The notes under the pieces: generated by a model
What the model was told of the DNA's origin: nothing
Databases searched by the model: none
The model's input: only the letters and a program-made list of their open reading frames with translations
Shown: piece by piece, positions 49,786-59,217 of the stretch
Position numbering within the stretch: position 1 is the stretch's first letter
Layout of the letters: each line of letters begins with the position of its first letter
Assembly: GCA_046350255.1 (NCBI GenBank)
Contig: JAXMAV010000007.1
Span: forward strand, 372,001-436,000
Direction of reading: 5' to 3'
DNA: 64,000 bases
Source of the DNA: CALDUY01 sp046350255
GTDB lineage: Bacteria; Planctomycetota; Planctomycetia; Gemmatales; Gemmataceae
Position numbers and translations under genes: made by a program

Positions 49786-51796
49786 ATGAGGAAATTGTGG
49801 CTGAGGAGTCTCGCCCTGTCACTGGGTTTGGTAGTGACAGGGGCTCGCGGCCAAGAGGGCGTGTGGCGTGCGCCGCAGAGCCCCGGTGCGAGCAATTCTC
49901 CCCCGGCAGCGGTGGCGCTCGGTAAGCCCATTGCCATCGCCAGTTCACGCCCGGGGGCAACCGTGGCCAGCACATCGGCCGCGACCAGCCCGGCGGCTTC
50001 GCTGGGTCGTCCGCAGGCGATTGCCACGTCGAAGACGGTGCAGGACGCGAATCTGACGCAGGTATCGTTCACGCCGCGTCGCGATCCGCGTGCCCCCATC
50101 GCCCGGGGAGCCGCCCTTGATAACGTCCCGGCCCGGCCGATGCCGATGGGCCCCAATGGCGGTAGCGGTGATCATGCCGGCTCCGGGTATGCACACCTGG
50201 CGGACCGGCGAGGGGGTGGTAGCCTCGACGGTGTCGCGCAACCAGGCCGACCCGCTGGCAGCGCCGCCGCCCAGTGTAGGCGGTGGCACGCTGGTGGCGC
50301 CCACGCCGGTTCCTTCCGCGCCCATGGGCCCCGGGCTATCGCCAGCACCGATGCCGTCGCCGGGCATCATCAGTTCGCCGGGCACCATCATCTCGCAGCC
50401 GGGCCCCGCGCTGCCAGGTGGGATGGCGAGCCCGGGAATCGTGAATGGTCCGGGCATCTCCACGGGTCCGGGGATTGTCGCGGGTCCGGGGATTGTCGCG
50501 GATCCTGGGGTGGTGACGACGCCGGGTTCTCCCTTCCCGGCGCCCACCATCATCAGCGGCCCGGGCATGCTGAGCAACGGTAGCTGCTGCGGTCCCTCGG
50601 GCATCGGCTACGGCAGCGCGGGCTGCTGCGCTACCGGCGGCTGCAACCCCTGGGGTGGCGGCGGCTGCTGCCCGGGCGAACCGCGCTTCGTCATTGGCGC
50701 CGAAGCGCTGTTGTGGTGGATGCCCGGTGACAAGACTCCCCGGTTGGTGCGTCAGGGAGCCCCTGCTACTGTATTGACTTACGTTAACAACCTCGATAAC
50801 GGAAGCACTCTCTACGGGGACGCTCGTAATGCGGACAACGCCCGGCCAGGTGGCCGGCTATATGGGCAATACTGGTTCAGCGATGACCACTGCTGGGGTA
50901 TTGACGCCAGTGGGTTTGCCCTGGGTAACGCGGACGATGGCAACTTCACAGTTTACGGCAATGGCGCCGAAACTAGTATCGGCCGTCCCATTCTAGTTAA
51001 CCCATCCATCGAGAATGGTGGGGGTTATGAAGAGGTGGCAGGACCGTTCCTGAACGGTAGCGTTACCATAGGTCGGCAGAGCAACCTGTGGGGCGCAGAC
51101 TTCAACATTCGCAAGAATGTTTGCTGCTCGGACTGGTACCGGTTGGACGCGCTGGTTGGTGCCCGGGTGTTGGGCCTCGATGAAAACCTAAGCATCACCG
51201 AGAACCTGACGGTTATCACTGTTCCCCCCAATAGTCCTGGTCTAGCCGTCAACAACCAGTTCACCGTCAACGACCGATTCACCACAGTGAACCGCTTCTA
51301 CGGTGGTCAGGTGGGTGTTGATGGCGAGATGCGTTATGGTCCATTCTCGCTCGGCATGCGGGCGAAGTTGGCCATCGGTAGCTCACAACAACAGGTGCAA
51401 ATTGCCGGGAGTACAATCCTGACCCAGGGAACCAACAAAACGGTGCTTGTCAACAGGACTGGCAACACAGGTGGCCTCCTCGCCCAGGCGGGAACCAACA
51501 TCGGCTCATATACCCGGACGATGTTCGGTATCGTGCCCGAAGTTGGCTTTACCCTGGGCTACGATATCTTCGATTGGTGGCGGCTAACTGCAGGCTACAA
51601 CGTCATGTACTGGAACAGCGTAGCTCGGCCTGGAGAGCAGATTGATCCGAGGGTAAACCCCGCCTACCTGCCTGCAGGCCGACCTCCGGTCTACGCCGGC
51701 GCGGCTCCGGGCGACCCCCAGTGGCCGGCCTTCAGCATGAAGTCGTCGGATATGCTCATCCACGGCATCACGCTGGGCATGGAGTTCCGTTACTAA
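49786..51796 (+). CDS. BBP7-family outer-membrane beta-barrel protein with apparent frameshift
   Basis: The N-terminal part (from ATG 49786, GGGAGGACG upstream) has a signal peptide (LWLRSLALSLGLVVTGARG) and a low-complexity region with LGKPIAIASS and LGRPQAIATS. The barrel (about 1100 bases to 51796) lies in another frame that opens near 50090; it contains GEPRFVIGAEALLWWMPGDK and ends GITLGMEFRY, the BBP7 (DUF1551) pattern of planctomycete outer-membrane proteins. The two frames differ by one base, the shift falling about 50110-50190 around a GGGCCCC run. Total length is 2011 bases, one base more than a multiple of three. Between them is a repetitive GPGI-rich, Pro/Gly-rich linker (50330-50540) and a Cys-rich knot. 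The shift could be real or an error. Confidence 0.8.
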
Positions 51797-51816
51797 TCGT
51801 TCCTCCCTTGCGAATG

Positions 51817-51860
51817 AGGGCCCGATGCTGACTCAGCAGCGTCGGGCCCTTCGTCATTTT
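51817..51860 (+). terminator. Terminator after the BBP7 gene
   Basis: Outer stem AGGGCCCGA (51817-51825) with TCGGGCCCT (51842-51850), inner stem GCTG with CAGC, then a T-rich tail ending in TTTT. Confidence 0.82.
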
Positions 51861-52059
51861 CCCTTCCTTCGATCCATCCGACAGAGAATTCGGCCCAGTG
51901 CGGCGACATGGCTCAGGCCACTCTCATCCTGTCTGGCGGTCCTGGTCGATTTTTTCCCAAGACAGACCGGGCCTGCCTGGCACTGAGCCGCTGTGGCCTC
52001 GGATGGGCCGTCCGCAGTTGCGGATGGTCGCTCGCTACCCTCACCAGGATGGAGGACAC

Positions 52060-53466
52060 ATGTTCGACGCCCTTTCTGGCCACTCTGTGCAACAAGGCTT
52101 TCTGAAAACCGGGCAGCAGCCTCGGCTGGAGAAGCTCGAGGATCGCGACGTACCGGCCGTCATCTCCGGGTGCGTCTACCAGGACACCAACCGAAACGGC
52201 ATTCGCGACCCCGGCGAGATGGGGATCGCCAACAATACCGTCCAGCTGTTCGACAGCAACAACCGGGTGGTTGCCACCGCCGTCACCGACTCGATGGGCA
52301 TGTACTCGTTCACCCGACGCAGCGGGGCGAGATCCGGGACCGGCCCAGGCCAGTCATGAGGTCTCGTTCCAGCAAGCGCGCCCAATGTCCTGCGATCGGG
52401 CACCCTGCCGCTGTTCGATCCGTCGCTGGGTCAGCTGACGAAGGTGGAGATCATTGCCGAGGGTGGCTTCCAGTCCAACGTGATGCTGGAGAACCTGGAA
52501 GGTGCCGCCCAGATGGAAGCCAAGCTGAAAGGCTCCATTCGCTACCAGGTGGGCGGGACCACCATCCAGGCCTCACCCGAACGAAAGCTCACTGACACCG
52601 TCGCTGCCTTCGACGGCACCCCGGATCTTCAGGGCGCGTCGGCCCGGGACTTTGGGGTGACCCAGCTGCAGGGGTCCTTCCAGAGCGTCACGCTGACCAA
52701 TCCAGGGGATATCTCGGGGTTTGTCGGGCAGGGCACCATCGGGGTGACGCAGAACGCCTCCATGGAAGCGTGTGCCTGTGGCACCGGCAACCTCATGGCC
52801 ATGATCCGTTCCACCGCCCAGGGCAAGGTGCGCGTGGTGTATCACTACCAGCCGGGCAACGAGATTGGCCCGGGCAGCTACAAGATTGTCCAGGTCAACC
52901 AGCCGCCGGGCTTCACCGACGGGTTTGACACGCGCGGCAATCAGACCCCGATCCCCAACAGCAATCGCACCGACTTCATCAATGTGAACGTGGTGAATGT
53001 CAACGATGTGGTGGGAGACAACTGCTTCGGAGAAGTCCGCGCCAGTTCCGTGGCGGGCAAGGTCTATGTGGATAACGACCGGTCCACCCGGTTTTCCTCT
53101 GGAGACACTGGTATCGCTGGTGTGTCTCTGACGTTGCGCGGCACCGACGTCTTCGGACGCAGCATCGTCCGCACCACCACCACCGACGCGGCAGGCAACT
53201 ACCGGTTCGGCGGTCTGGCGGCCGGCAGCTACACCATCACGGAGACGCAGCCGGGCGGCTACCAGCAGGGCTCCAACAATGCCGGATCGTCTGGCGGCAC
53301 GGTCGCCGGCGATTCGATCTCCCTGCGTTTGGGCCAGGCGGTTCACGCCATCAACTACAACTTCGGTGAGGTGCTGAGTACGCCTGGCGGCGGTGGCAGC
53401 AACACCGACGGCGTTGGTGGCAAGGGCTGGTTCATCTACACCGGTGGCAAGACCTGGACCTGGTAA
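52060..53466 (+). CDS. Exported SdrD-B/choice-of-anchor-E protein with two compensating frameshifts
   Basis: GGAGG precedes the ATG at 52060 by five bases. The N-terminus lacks a classic signal but has RLEKLEDRDVPAVISG, the LEDR-xx-PA motif of planctomycete exported proteins. An SdrD-B domain starts GCVYQDTNRNGIRDPGEMGI. The frame hits TGA at 52357-52359. A second frame between about 52315 and 52375 gives ASHEVSF and related natural sequence, and after that the original frame resumes (APNVLRSGTLPLFDPSLGQL), leading into a choice-of-anchor-E-like domain and a final SdrD-B repeat (SSVAGKVYVDNDRSTRFSSG). The whole span is a multiple of three (468 residues if restored). Probable surface or extracellular matrix protein. 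Confidence 0.75.
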
Positions 53467-53480
53467 CGGGAGGCCCTGGT

Positions 53481-53533
53481 CTGCGGCCCCACGATGAGGA
53501 GGGAGAACGCTCCCTCCCATCGTGGGGCCGCAG
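53481..53533. terminator. Long hairpin between convergent genes
   Basis: A 16-bp stem (53481-53496 with 53518-53533) continues into an 8-bp stem (53498-53505 with 53510-53517) with one bulged A and loop AACG. A bidirectional terminator is likely. Confidence 0.85.
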
Positions 53534-53537
53534 TGTA

Positions 53538-54386
53538 TTAGTAGTGTTTCGGCATGGTGGCGCTGCGCACCCAGGCGGTGTACCACAGGTCCATGGTCAG
53601 CTGGGCCCCGGCGCGGCAGCGGTCGAGGATGAACTGCCGGCTCTCCTTCGTCGGTTTCTCGAACGCCCCGGCCTGGTCGAGCTGATAGCACTTCTCGATC
53701 TGCTCGTGCGACTCCTGAATCGTCTTCAGCACGTGTTCCCAGACGTCGTCGATCTTTTTCGCCTTCAGCCCGCGTGAGATCTCCTCGGCGGTCAGACCCT
53801 GCTTCTCGGGAAAGGCGTCGATCTTCGCGTGAATGCCCTTCTGCACGAACTTCCCTTCCTTGTTGCGTCGGCCATCGTAGTTGCGCGTGGTGTGCAACGG
53901 CATCACGCTGTCGCCCGTCAGGTGGGCCAGGACGCCGGCGTAGACGATGGCCTTGGCCTGAACGGCGGGGTCCTTGGGGTCGGCGCGATAGTCGTAGAAC
54001 GCCACGCTGAGCCGGTCGTAGTTCTCCAGGATGGCGTAGGGGAGGAATCCGACCCGATCGGGAGAACGCTTCAGCTTCTGAAGCAGGGCAATGGCTTTCC
54101 AGCGGTCGGGCGGCAGAGGGTTGCCCTCGTAATCCTCGAGATCGATGAAGTGGTCTGGCGACTCGGCGGCGCGCAGGTGCTTGCAGGAAGGGTTTTTCCA
54201 GCGGTCAGGTTCTCCCGCCAGATGCCCCAACTGACGAGCTGCCGCCCGGAAGAACACAGGAATATCATCGGGCAGCCCCTTCGTGGCTGCCTCGGCAACG
54301 CTGGCGTGGCCTATCACCCACCAGGCCCGACCCAGGCCCACCAGCACCAGCACCAGAATTAGAACCAAGGCGACCTTTCTGGTCAT
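53538..54386 (-). CDS. S1/P1-nuclease-like zinc protein, exported
   Basis: 282 residues with an N-terminal membrane/signal segment (VALVLILVLVLVGLG). The mature N-terminus AWWVIGHASVAEAA contains the Trp1 and His of the trinuclear zinc site; SPDHFIDLEDYEG, AHLTGDSVMPLHTTRNYDG and GIHAKIDAF supply further His and Asp ligands as in S1/P1 nuclease and zinc phospholipase C. The length fits. It should cleave single-stranded nucleic acid or 3'-nucleotides outside the cytoplasm. ATG 54386 has GGAAG upstream; the much longer open frame to 55121 is antisense to the next gene. Confidence 0.82.
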   Translation of the reverse strand: MTRKVALVLILVLVLVGLGRAWWVIGHASVAEAATKGLPDDIPVFFRAAARQLGHLAGEPDRWKNPSCKHLRAAESPDHFIDLEDYEGNPLPPDRWKAIALLQKLKRSPDRVGFLPYAILENYDRLSVAFYDYRADPKDPAVQAKAIVYAGVLAHLTGDSVMPLHTTRNYDGRRNKEGKFVQKGIHAKIDAFPEKQGLTAEEISRGLKAKKIDDVWEHVLKTIQESHEQIEKCYQLDQAGAFEKPTKESRQFILDRCRAGAQLTMDLWYTAWVRSATMPKHY

Positions 54387-54596
54387 GTGCGCAACTTCCA
54401 CAACGAGGAGAAGAGGGAGACAGCCGGCAGCCCCGGCAAACATTGCCGGTCGAAGCGAGCGAGAATCCGGCTCATTCCACGTTTTACGGATGATCCGGTT
54501 AGTCCAGCAGTGCCAGGAATGACGAAATAGGGAAGGAATCCGGCGGAGGAAGCCGGCGTGTCCCGGCGTAGGCCAGGCTTGATGGGGGAGCCATCC

Positions 54597-56135
54597 ATGA
54601 ACCTTCGACACCTGCGATGGCTGGCGGCTCTGGGTTTCTCGCTGAGCCTGGGTGGGACGCTTTCCGCTCAACAGCCGATTGTCTGGCGCGCGGCAGGCGG
54701 ACGCCCGACCACCAGCCCCGTGGCCTCGCTTGGACGCCCCGTGGCGCTGCCGGCGGCCCGTGCCGCCTTTGCCCCCGGCTCGCCGACGTTTCGCGCCCAG
54801 TCGAGTGATGCAGGGTCGCGCTCTTCCCGGGTGTCGCCGCCACCCACGGCCGACCCACTCCTGGGCGATACTGTGCCCAGCCGGGGAGAAGCAGGCTACA
54901 CGACGCCCATCGGCAGCGAAATTCCCTCGGACGATCGGAACAAGGAGCGCGACCGCGATCGCGATCGCGATTGGGACAGGAATCGTGATGTAGATCGAGC
55001 CAGGACCAGCGACCGCGAGAGTGAACGAACCCGGCGCGAGCGCGACGAGGAAGATCGTGGCAGCCCCGTGGGAACCGGGATGGCGAAGGTGCAACCCTGG
55101 GAAGCGCCACCAGTCAAGCACGTGGTATCCGGTCCACCGGACGAGGTACCGCCCCCGCCGACCTCGCCGTTTCCCACAGGGGGCAGCGGATCGGATGTGG
55201 CCCCGGGGGTCATTACCGATAACCCAGTGAGTCCTTCAGTCTGGGATCGCTGTGTGAACGCGGTCACCTTCGGCGATAAGGGCACTACGCACGGCCGCAG
55301 CGCCTTTGAATCGGACAACTGCTTCCCGGGCCTGATGTCCCCGATCTCCATGCCGTTCTACTTCGAGGATCCGCGTGCACTGACCGAGGTGCGGCCGATC
55401 TTCATGTACCAGAGCATCCCGGGCGACAATCCCTACACCCGAGGCGGCAGTGCGATGTGGTTTGGCACCCAGCTGCGCCTGGCGGTGTCGGATCGGCTGT
55501 CGTTCGTCATGAACGAACTGGGATTTCTGAGCATTAATCCCGAGCAGGCAACGCCGCCCTTCTCGAACAGCACCGGCTTCACTGAGTTGAAGCTCGGGCC
55601 CAAGTACACCTTCCTGAGGAACACCGATTCGGGCACCGTGGCGGCTGCCGGTATGACCTTCGAGATCCCCTGCGGCAACGGCTCGGTCTTTCAGAACACC
55701 GGGGCCCTCAGCATCGACCCCTACGCCAGCATCGGACAAACTTTCGGCATCGGCAGCGGTTGGGGTTCGATCAACCTGCTGGGCACGACGGGTTACTCGT
55801 TCAGCGTCAACGACAAGCGAGCCGAGTTCCTCTATCTGAACTTCCACATGGACTACAACATCGCCAACACCAACACCATCTTCCCGCTCTTCGAGCTTAA
55901 CTGGATGCACTATACCAACACGCCCACCTCGCGCAACCTGGGCTTTGAGGGGGCCTACATGATCAACTTCGGTTCATCCACTCGGGCCGGGAACGACTGG
56001 CTTTCACTGGTCGGCGGGCTTCGTGGTCGTATCTCCGAGCATGTATTTGCTGGCTTCGCTGCCGAGTTCCCGGTGATGCCCGAAACCGGTTTCGCTGACT
56101 ACCGACTCATCTTCGACGTCATCTTCCGCTTCTAA
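54597..56135 (+). CDS. Outer-membrane beta-barrel-like protein with Arg/Asp repeat region
   Basis: 512 residues; GGGGGAG precedes the ATG at 54597. Signal peptide MNLRHLRWLAALGFSLSLGG, then PIVWRAAGG and SPVASLGRPVALPAA, resembling the N-terminus of the BBP7 protein at 49786. Residues 110-155 are an Arg/Asp/Glu repeat (DRDRDRDWDRNRDVDRA). From about residue 235 a beta-barrel-like domain follows with alternating aromatic residues, ending VMPETGFADYRLIFDVIFRF, with terminal Phe as in outer-membrane proteins. PFYFEDPRALTEVRPIFMYQ is the first strand region. The function is unknown; a porin-like or scaffold role is likely. Confidence 0.78.
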   Translation: MNLRHLRWLAALGFSLSLGGTLSAQQPIVWRAAGGRPTTSPVASLGRPVALPAARAAFAPGSPTFRAQSSDAGSRSSRVSPPPTADPLLGDTVPSRGEAGYTTPIGSEIPSDDRNKERDRDRDRDWDRNRDVDRARTSDRESERTRRERDEEDRGSPVGTGMAKVQPWEAPPVKHVVSGPPDEVPPPPTSPFPTGGSGSDVAPGVITDNPVSPSVWDRCVNAVTFGDKGTTHGRSAFESDNCFPGLMSPISMPFYFEDPRALTEVRPIFMYQSIPGDNPYTRGGSAMWFGTQLRLAVSDRLSFVMNELGFLSINPEQATPPFSNSTGFTELKLGPKYTFLRNTDSGTVAAAGMTFEIPCGNGSVFQNTGALSIDPYASIGQTFGIGSGWGSINLLGTTGYSFSVNDKRAEFLYLNFHMDYNIANTNTIFPLFELNWMHYTNTPTSRNLGFEGAYMINFGSSTRAGNDWLSLVGGLRGRISEHVFAGFAAEFPVMPETGFADYRLIFDVIFRF

Positions 56136-56163
56136 TCTACAGGCAGCCCCCTTGGAGGAGGCG

Positions 56164-56219
56164 GGCGAGGCGCGAGTCCAGGAAGGACTGGCGACCTCGC
56201 TCGCCTTCGCTCTTTTTCT
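56164..56219 (+). terminator. Terminator after the outer-membrane protein gene
   Basis: An imperfect hairpin (56165-56179 with 56185-56200) containing AGTCC paired with GGACT, followed by CTTTTTCTT. Confidence 0.75.
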
Positions 56220-56309
56220 TGCCCTCTGATGCATCTGCAAACACCCCGCCAGGGGTCCACGCGTGAGGTCGGGCTGCTGGTACTTCTCGCCAGGAGGTGC
56301 AGCCGGACC

Positions 56310-56315
56310 TATAAT
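56310..56315 (+). promoter_or_regulatory. Perfect -10 hexamer upstream of the APC permease gene
   Basis: TATAAT at 56310-56315, 93 bases before the ATG; the best -35 (TTCTCG, 20 bases upstream) is poor. Confidence 0.35.
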
Positions 56316-56408
56316 CGCTTCAGCCCGGGCCGCCTCATTTACTGAGCGTTTCCCCAATCCAACCTGGCGGATAACGTTCGGCACCGGAATCCTCAGCACC
56401 AGAGCCTC

Positions 56409-59144
56409 ATGGCCACACCTTCCAAGGATTCGCCCAACCAACCCACCTCGGGAACCCTGGCGCAACGGTTTGTCACCGGCACCGGCATCATCATCGTCAG
56501 CAGCGTGATGTTCACGTTCATCAGCTACTGGCGCACTGCCGCGGTGGTCCTCTGCGACCTCGCCAGCACGGCGTACTACATTGGCGCGATCGTTGAGCAA
56601 TCGATCGGGCCCGCTGCGCCCTGGTTCATCCTGGCGGTGATGTGCTTCAGCTACGCGGTGCGCTGGGTCTACATCGAAAGCTGCACCATGTTCGTTCGCG
56701 GCGGCGTTTACCGCGTCGTCCGCGAGGCGATGGGGAGCTGGATGGCCAAGCTGGCCGTCTCGGCGCTCATGTTCGATTACATCCTCACCGGACCCATCTC
56801 CAGCGTGTCGGCCGGGCAGTACATCATCGGCCTGGGCATCGACCTGCTCAACCTGCAATTCGGACATGGCACCATCGATCCCAGCAGCGACGCGGCCAAG
56901 GCGATCAAGAACTGGGGTTCGGTCTTCCTCGCCTGCCTGGTCACCATCTACTTCTTCTACCAGAACCTGCGCGGCATCCACGAATCGAGCGAGAAGGCGC
57001 TGCGCATTATGCAGATCACCACTGTCATGGGTGCGCTGGTGATTGGCTGGTGCGTACTGACCATTGTCGTCAAGGGTGCGCCCAACTCCATCCCCAGCCC
57101 GCTGCCCCGCCTTCAGCCGCGCGTCAACAACACCGTGGATCCACCCCACGAGGTGGATCCGACCGGCTTCATCAGCGAAACGAAGGCGGCCAAGACGCTG
57201 CGCGGCGAGAAGCAGCTGGATCCCATCAGCGGAGACCCGCTCAAGGGGCCCGATGGCAACGACCTGTACGACATGTCGCCGACCTTCCGGTGGTTCAGCT
57301 TCATCGGCTTTGTGGGCGTCTTCATCGCCTTTGGGCACTCGATCCTCGCCATGTCCGGCGAGGAGACTCTGGCGCAGGTCTACCGCGAGGTGGAGTCGCC
57401 CAAGCTGCCCAACTTCAAGAAGGCGGCGCTGATCGTCTTCATCTTCAGCATCTGTTTGACCGGAACCATCAGTTTCCTGGCAGTCATCATGATCCCGGAT
57501 CATGAACGGCTACCCCAGTATGCCGGCAACTTGCTGGGCGGCCTGGCCATGCAGGTCTGGGGTCCGAGTTGGGCGCGAATCGCCCTGCAGGCGCTGGTGG
57601 TGGTGGTGGGCTTTTTGATCCTATCCGGAGCCGTCAACACGGCGATCATTGGGTCCAACGGCGTGCTGAACCGCGTGGCCGAGGACGGTGTGATGCCGGA
57701 CTGGTTTCTTCGTCCGCATCCGCGTTATGGCACCACCTATCGAGTGTTGTACCTGATCGTGGGTCTGCAGCTATTCACCATCATTGCCAGCCGGGGCGAT
57801 GTGTTCCTCCTTGGTGAGGCGTACGCCTTTGGCGTGGTGTGGAGCTTCGTCTTCCAGGCCCTGTCAATGATGGTCCTCCGCTTCAAGCGGAAACAGCATC
57901 GCGAGTTCAAGGTGCCGCTGAACCTCACCATCCGCGGCGTGGAGATTCCCATCGGCCTGGGCATCATCCTGTTCATCCTGCTGACGTCCGCCATCATGAA
58001 CTTCCTGACCAAGGAGCTGGCCACCATCGGGGGGATGGTGTTCACCCTGACCTTCTTCACCATGTTCACCATCTCCGAGCGGTTCCATCCCGCCCGGATG
58101 CAGGGGAAGAAGCACGAGCACCTCGAGCAGTTCAACCAGGAAACGACCGAAGAGGTGACCGCGCAGAGCCTCAATCTGACGCACACCTACCGGAAGTTGG
58201 TGTCTATCCGTTCGACGCAGAACCTATTCATGCTGGAAAAGGCGCTGGCGGAGACCGATCCGGAAACCACCAGCGTGGTGGTCATGACCGCCAAGTTCAT
58301 CCCGCCGGGTTCTGGTGGCGGGCCGGCCACCCTCGACATGCCCGACCTGGACACCTACGACCAGCAGTTGATGACCGCCGTCGTCGAACGGGCCGAGAAG
58401 GCGGGCAAGGAAGTCAAGCCGCTGATCGTCCCGACCAACAACCCACTGCACGCGATCCTGAAGCTGGCCAAGGACATTCAGGCGCACGAGTTGATCATGG
58501 GAGCGAGCAACAAATACACCGCCGACGAACAGCTCGAGCAAATCGCCTTCTACTGGATCAGCCTGCACGATGGCAATCCGGCTCCGCTCACGGTCCGCAT
58601 CCTCAGCCGCGAGCGCGACATGTATCTCGACCTGGCGGGCGGCAACCGGATTCCCAAGATCAGCGAACGACGGGCTCGCTCGGTGGACGAGCTGCGTGCC
58701 GCGGGCGTTGGGGTTGATCGCGTCCTGCTGCTGCACGATGGCAGCCCGGCCAACAGCGATCTGTTCCACGGCGTATTGACCATGCTCGACGAGAAGGTCG
58801 CGCTGGGCATCGTCTCCGTGGTGCCGCTGGGCTCCGATCCGCTCAATGGCCACAGCATCGTGCACCAGGACGAGCAGCGCGCCGAGCAGATCGGCCGGCA
58901 AATGACCCTGCACGAACTCAAGCGCGGCACCGGCGAGGAAATCGTCGAGCTAGCGCAGAAAGAGCTTTACGACCTCATCATCCTTCCGCTTCCGGCGGAA
59001 TCACCCACGGATCCGTTGGGGCATCTCGACGAACGAGGCACCTACATCATTCAGCACGCCCATTGCCGGGTCATGCTGGCCACGGCTCCGTTCATCCCCG
59101 ATGAGGTCGTGGACCGCACCCAGGTGGTCCCCCAGCACCCCTGA
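56409..59144 (+). CDS. APC-superfamily permease fused to USP-like domains
   Basis: 911 residues. Residues 20-570 form an APC-type transporter with about twelve membrane helices; recognisable parts are VRGGVYRVVREAMGSWMAKL, GAVNTAIIGSNGVLNRVAED and GIVLFILLTSAIMNF-like segments near 510-530 (GLGIILFILLTSAIMNFLTK). An insert of about 60 charged residues (IDPISGD-like, EVDPTGFISETKAAKTLRGE) lies between helices 6 and 7. Residues 600-900 are cytoplasmic and carry two USP-like units (TSVVVMTAKFIPPGSG ... ELIMGASNKY; VDRVLLLHDGSPANSD ... YDLIILPLPAESP). It should import or exchange amino acids or cations, gated by the USP domains. The substrate is unknown. Confidence 0.87.
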   Translation: MATPSKDSPNQPTSGTLAQRFVTGTGIIIVSSVMFTFISYWRTAAVVLCDLASTAYYIGAIVEQSIGPAAPWFILAVMCFSYAVRWVYIESCTMFVRGGVYRVVREAMGSWMAKLAVSALMFDYILTGPISSVSAGQYIIGLGIDLLNLQFGHGTIDPSSDAAKAIKNWGSVFLACLVTIYFFYQNLRGIHESSEKALRIMQITTVMGALVIGWCVLTIVVKGAPNSIPSPLPRLQPRVNNTVDPPHEVDPTGFISETKAAKTLRGEKQLDPISGDPLKGPDGNDLYDMSPTFRWFSFIGFVGVFIAFGHSILAMSGEETLAQVYREVESPKLPNFKKAALIVFIFSICLTGTISFLAVIMIPDHERLPQYAGNLLGGLAMQVWGPSWARIALQALVVVVGFLILSGAVNTAIIGSNGVLNRVAEDGVMPDWFLRPHPRYGTTYRVLYLIVGLQLFTIIASRGDVFLLGEAYAFGVVWSFVFQALSMMVLRFKRKQHREFKVPLNLTIRGVEIPIGLGIILFILLTSAIMNFLTKELATIGGMVFTLTFFTMFTISERFHPARMQGKKHEHLEQFNQETTEEVTAQSLNLTHTYRKLVSIRSTQNLFMLEKALAETDPETTSVVVMTAKFIPPGSGGGPATLDMPDLDTYDQQLMTAVVERAEKAGKEVKPLIVPTNNPLHAILKLAKDIQAHELIMGASNKYTADEQLEQIAFYWISLHDGNPAPLTVRILSRERDMYLDLAGGNRIPKISERRARSVDELRAAGVGVDRVLLLHDGSPANSDLFHGVLTMLDEKVALGIVSVVPLGSDPLNGHSIVHQDEQRAEQIGRQMTLHELKRGTGEEIVELAQKELYDLIILPLPAESPTDPLGHLDERGTYIIQHAHCRVMLATAPFIPDEVVDRTQVVPQHP

Positions 59145-59217
59145 GCGGGTCGCGCACCCGCCCCCGGCATCCGAACCTGATTTGCTTGCACCATCGCCCC
59201 ACGGAGTAACTCGATCC

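Noticed and set aside
50440..50520. Tandem repeats resembling a small repeat array
   Set aside because: In-frame coding repeats of the GPGI linker in the BBP7 gene; units of varied length without spacers, so not CRISPR.
51993..52595. 200-codon plus-strand frame over the SdrD-like gene
   Set aside because: Arg/Ser/His-rich in the third frame; neither of the two family-matching frames.
56004..57503. 499-codon minus-strand frame across the permease start
   Set aside because: Asp/His/Arg-rich antisense shadow of the permease and outer-membrane protein genes.
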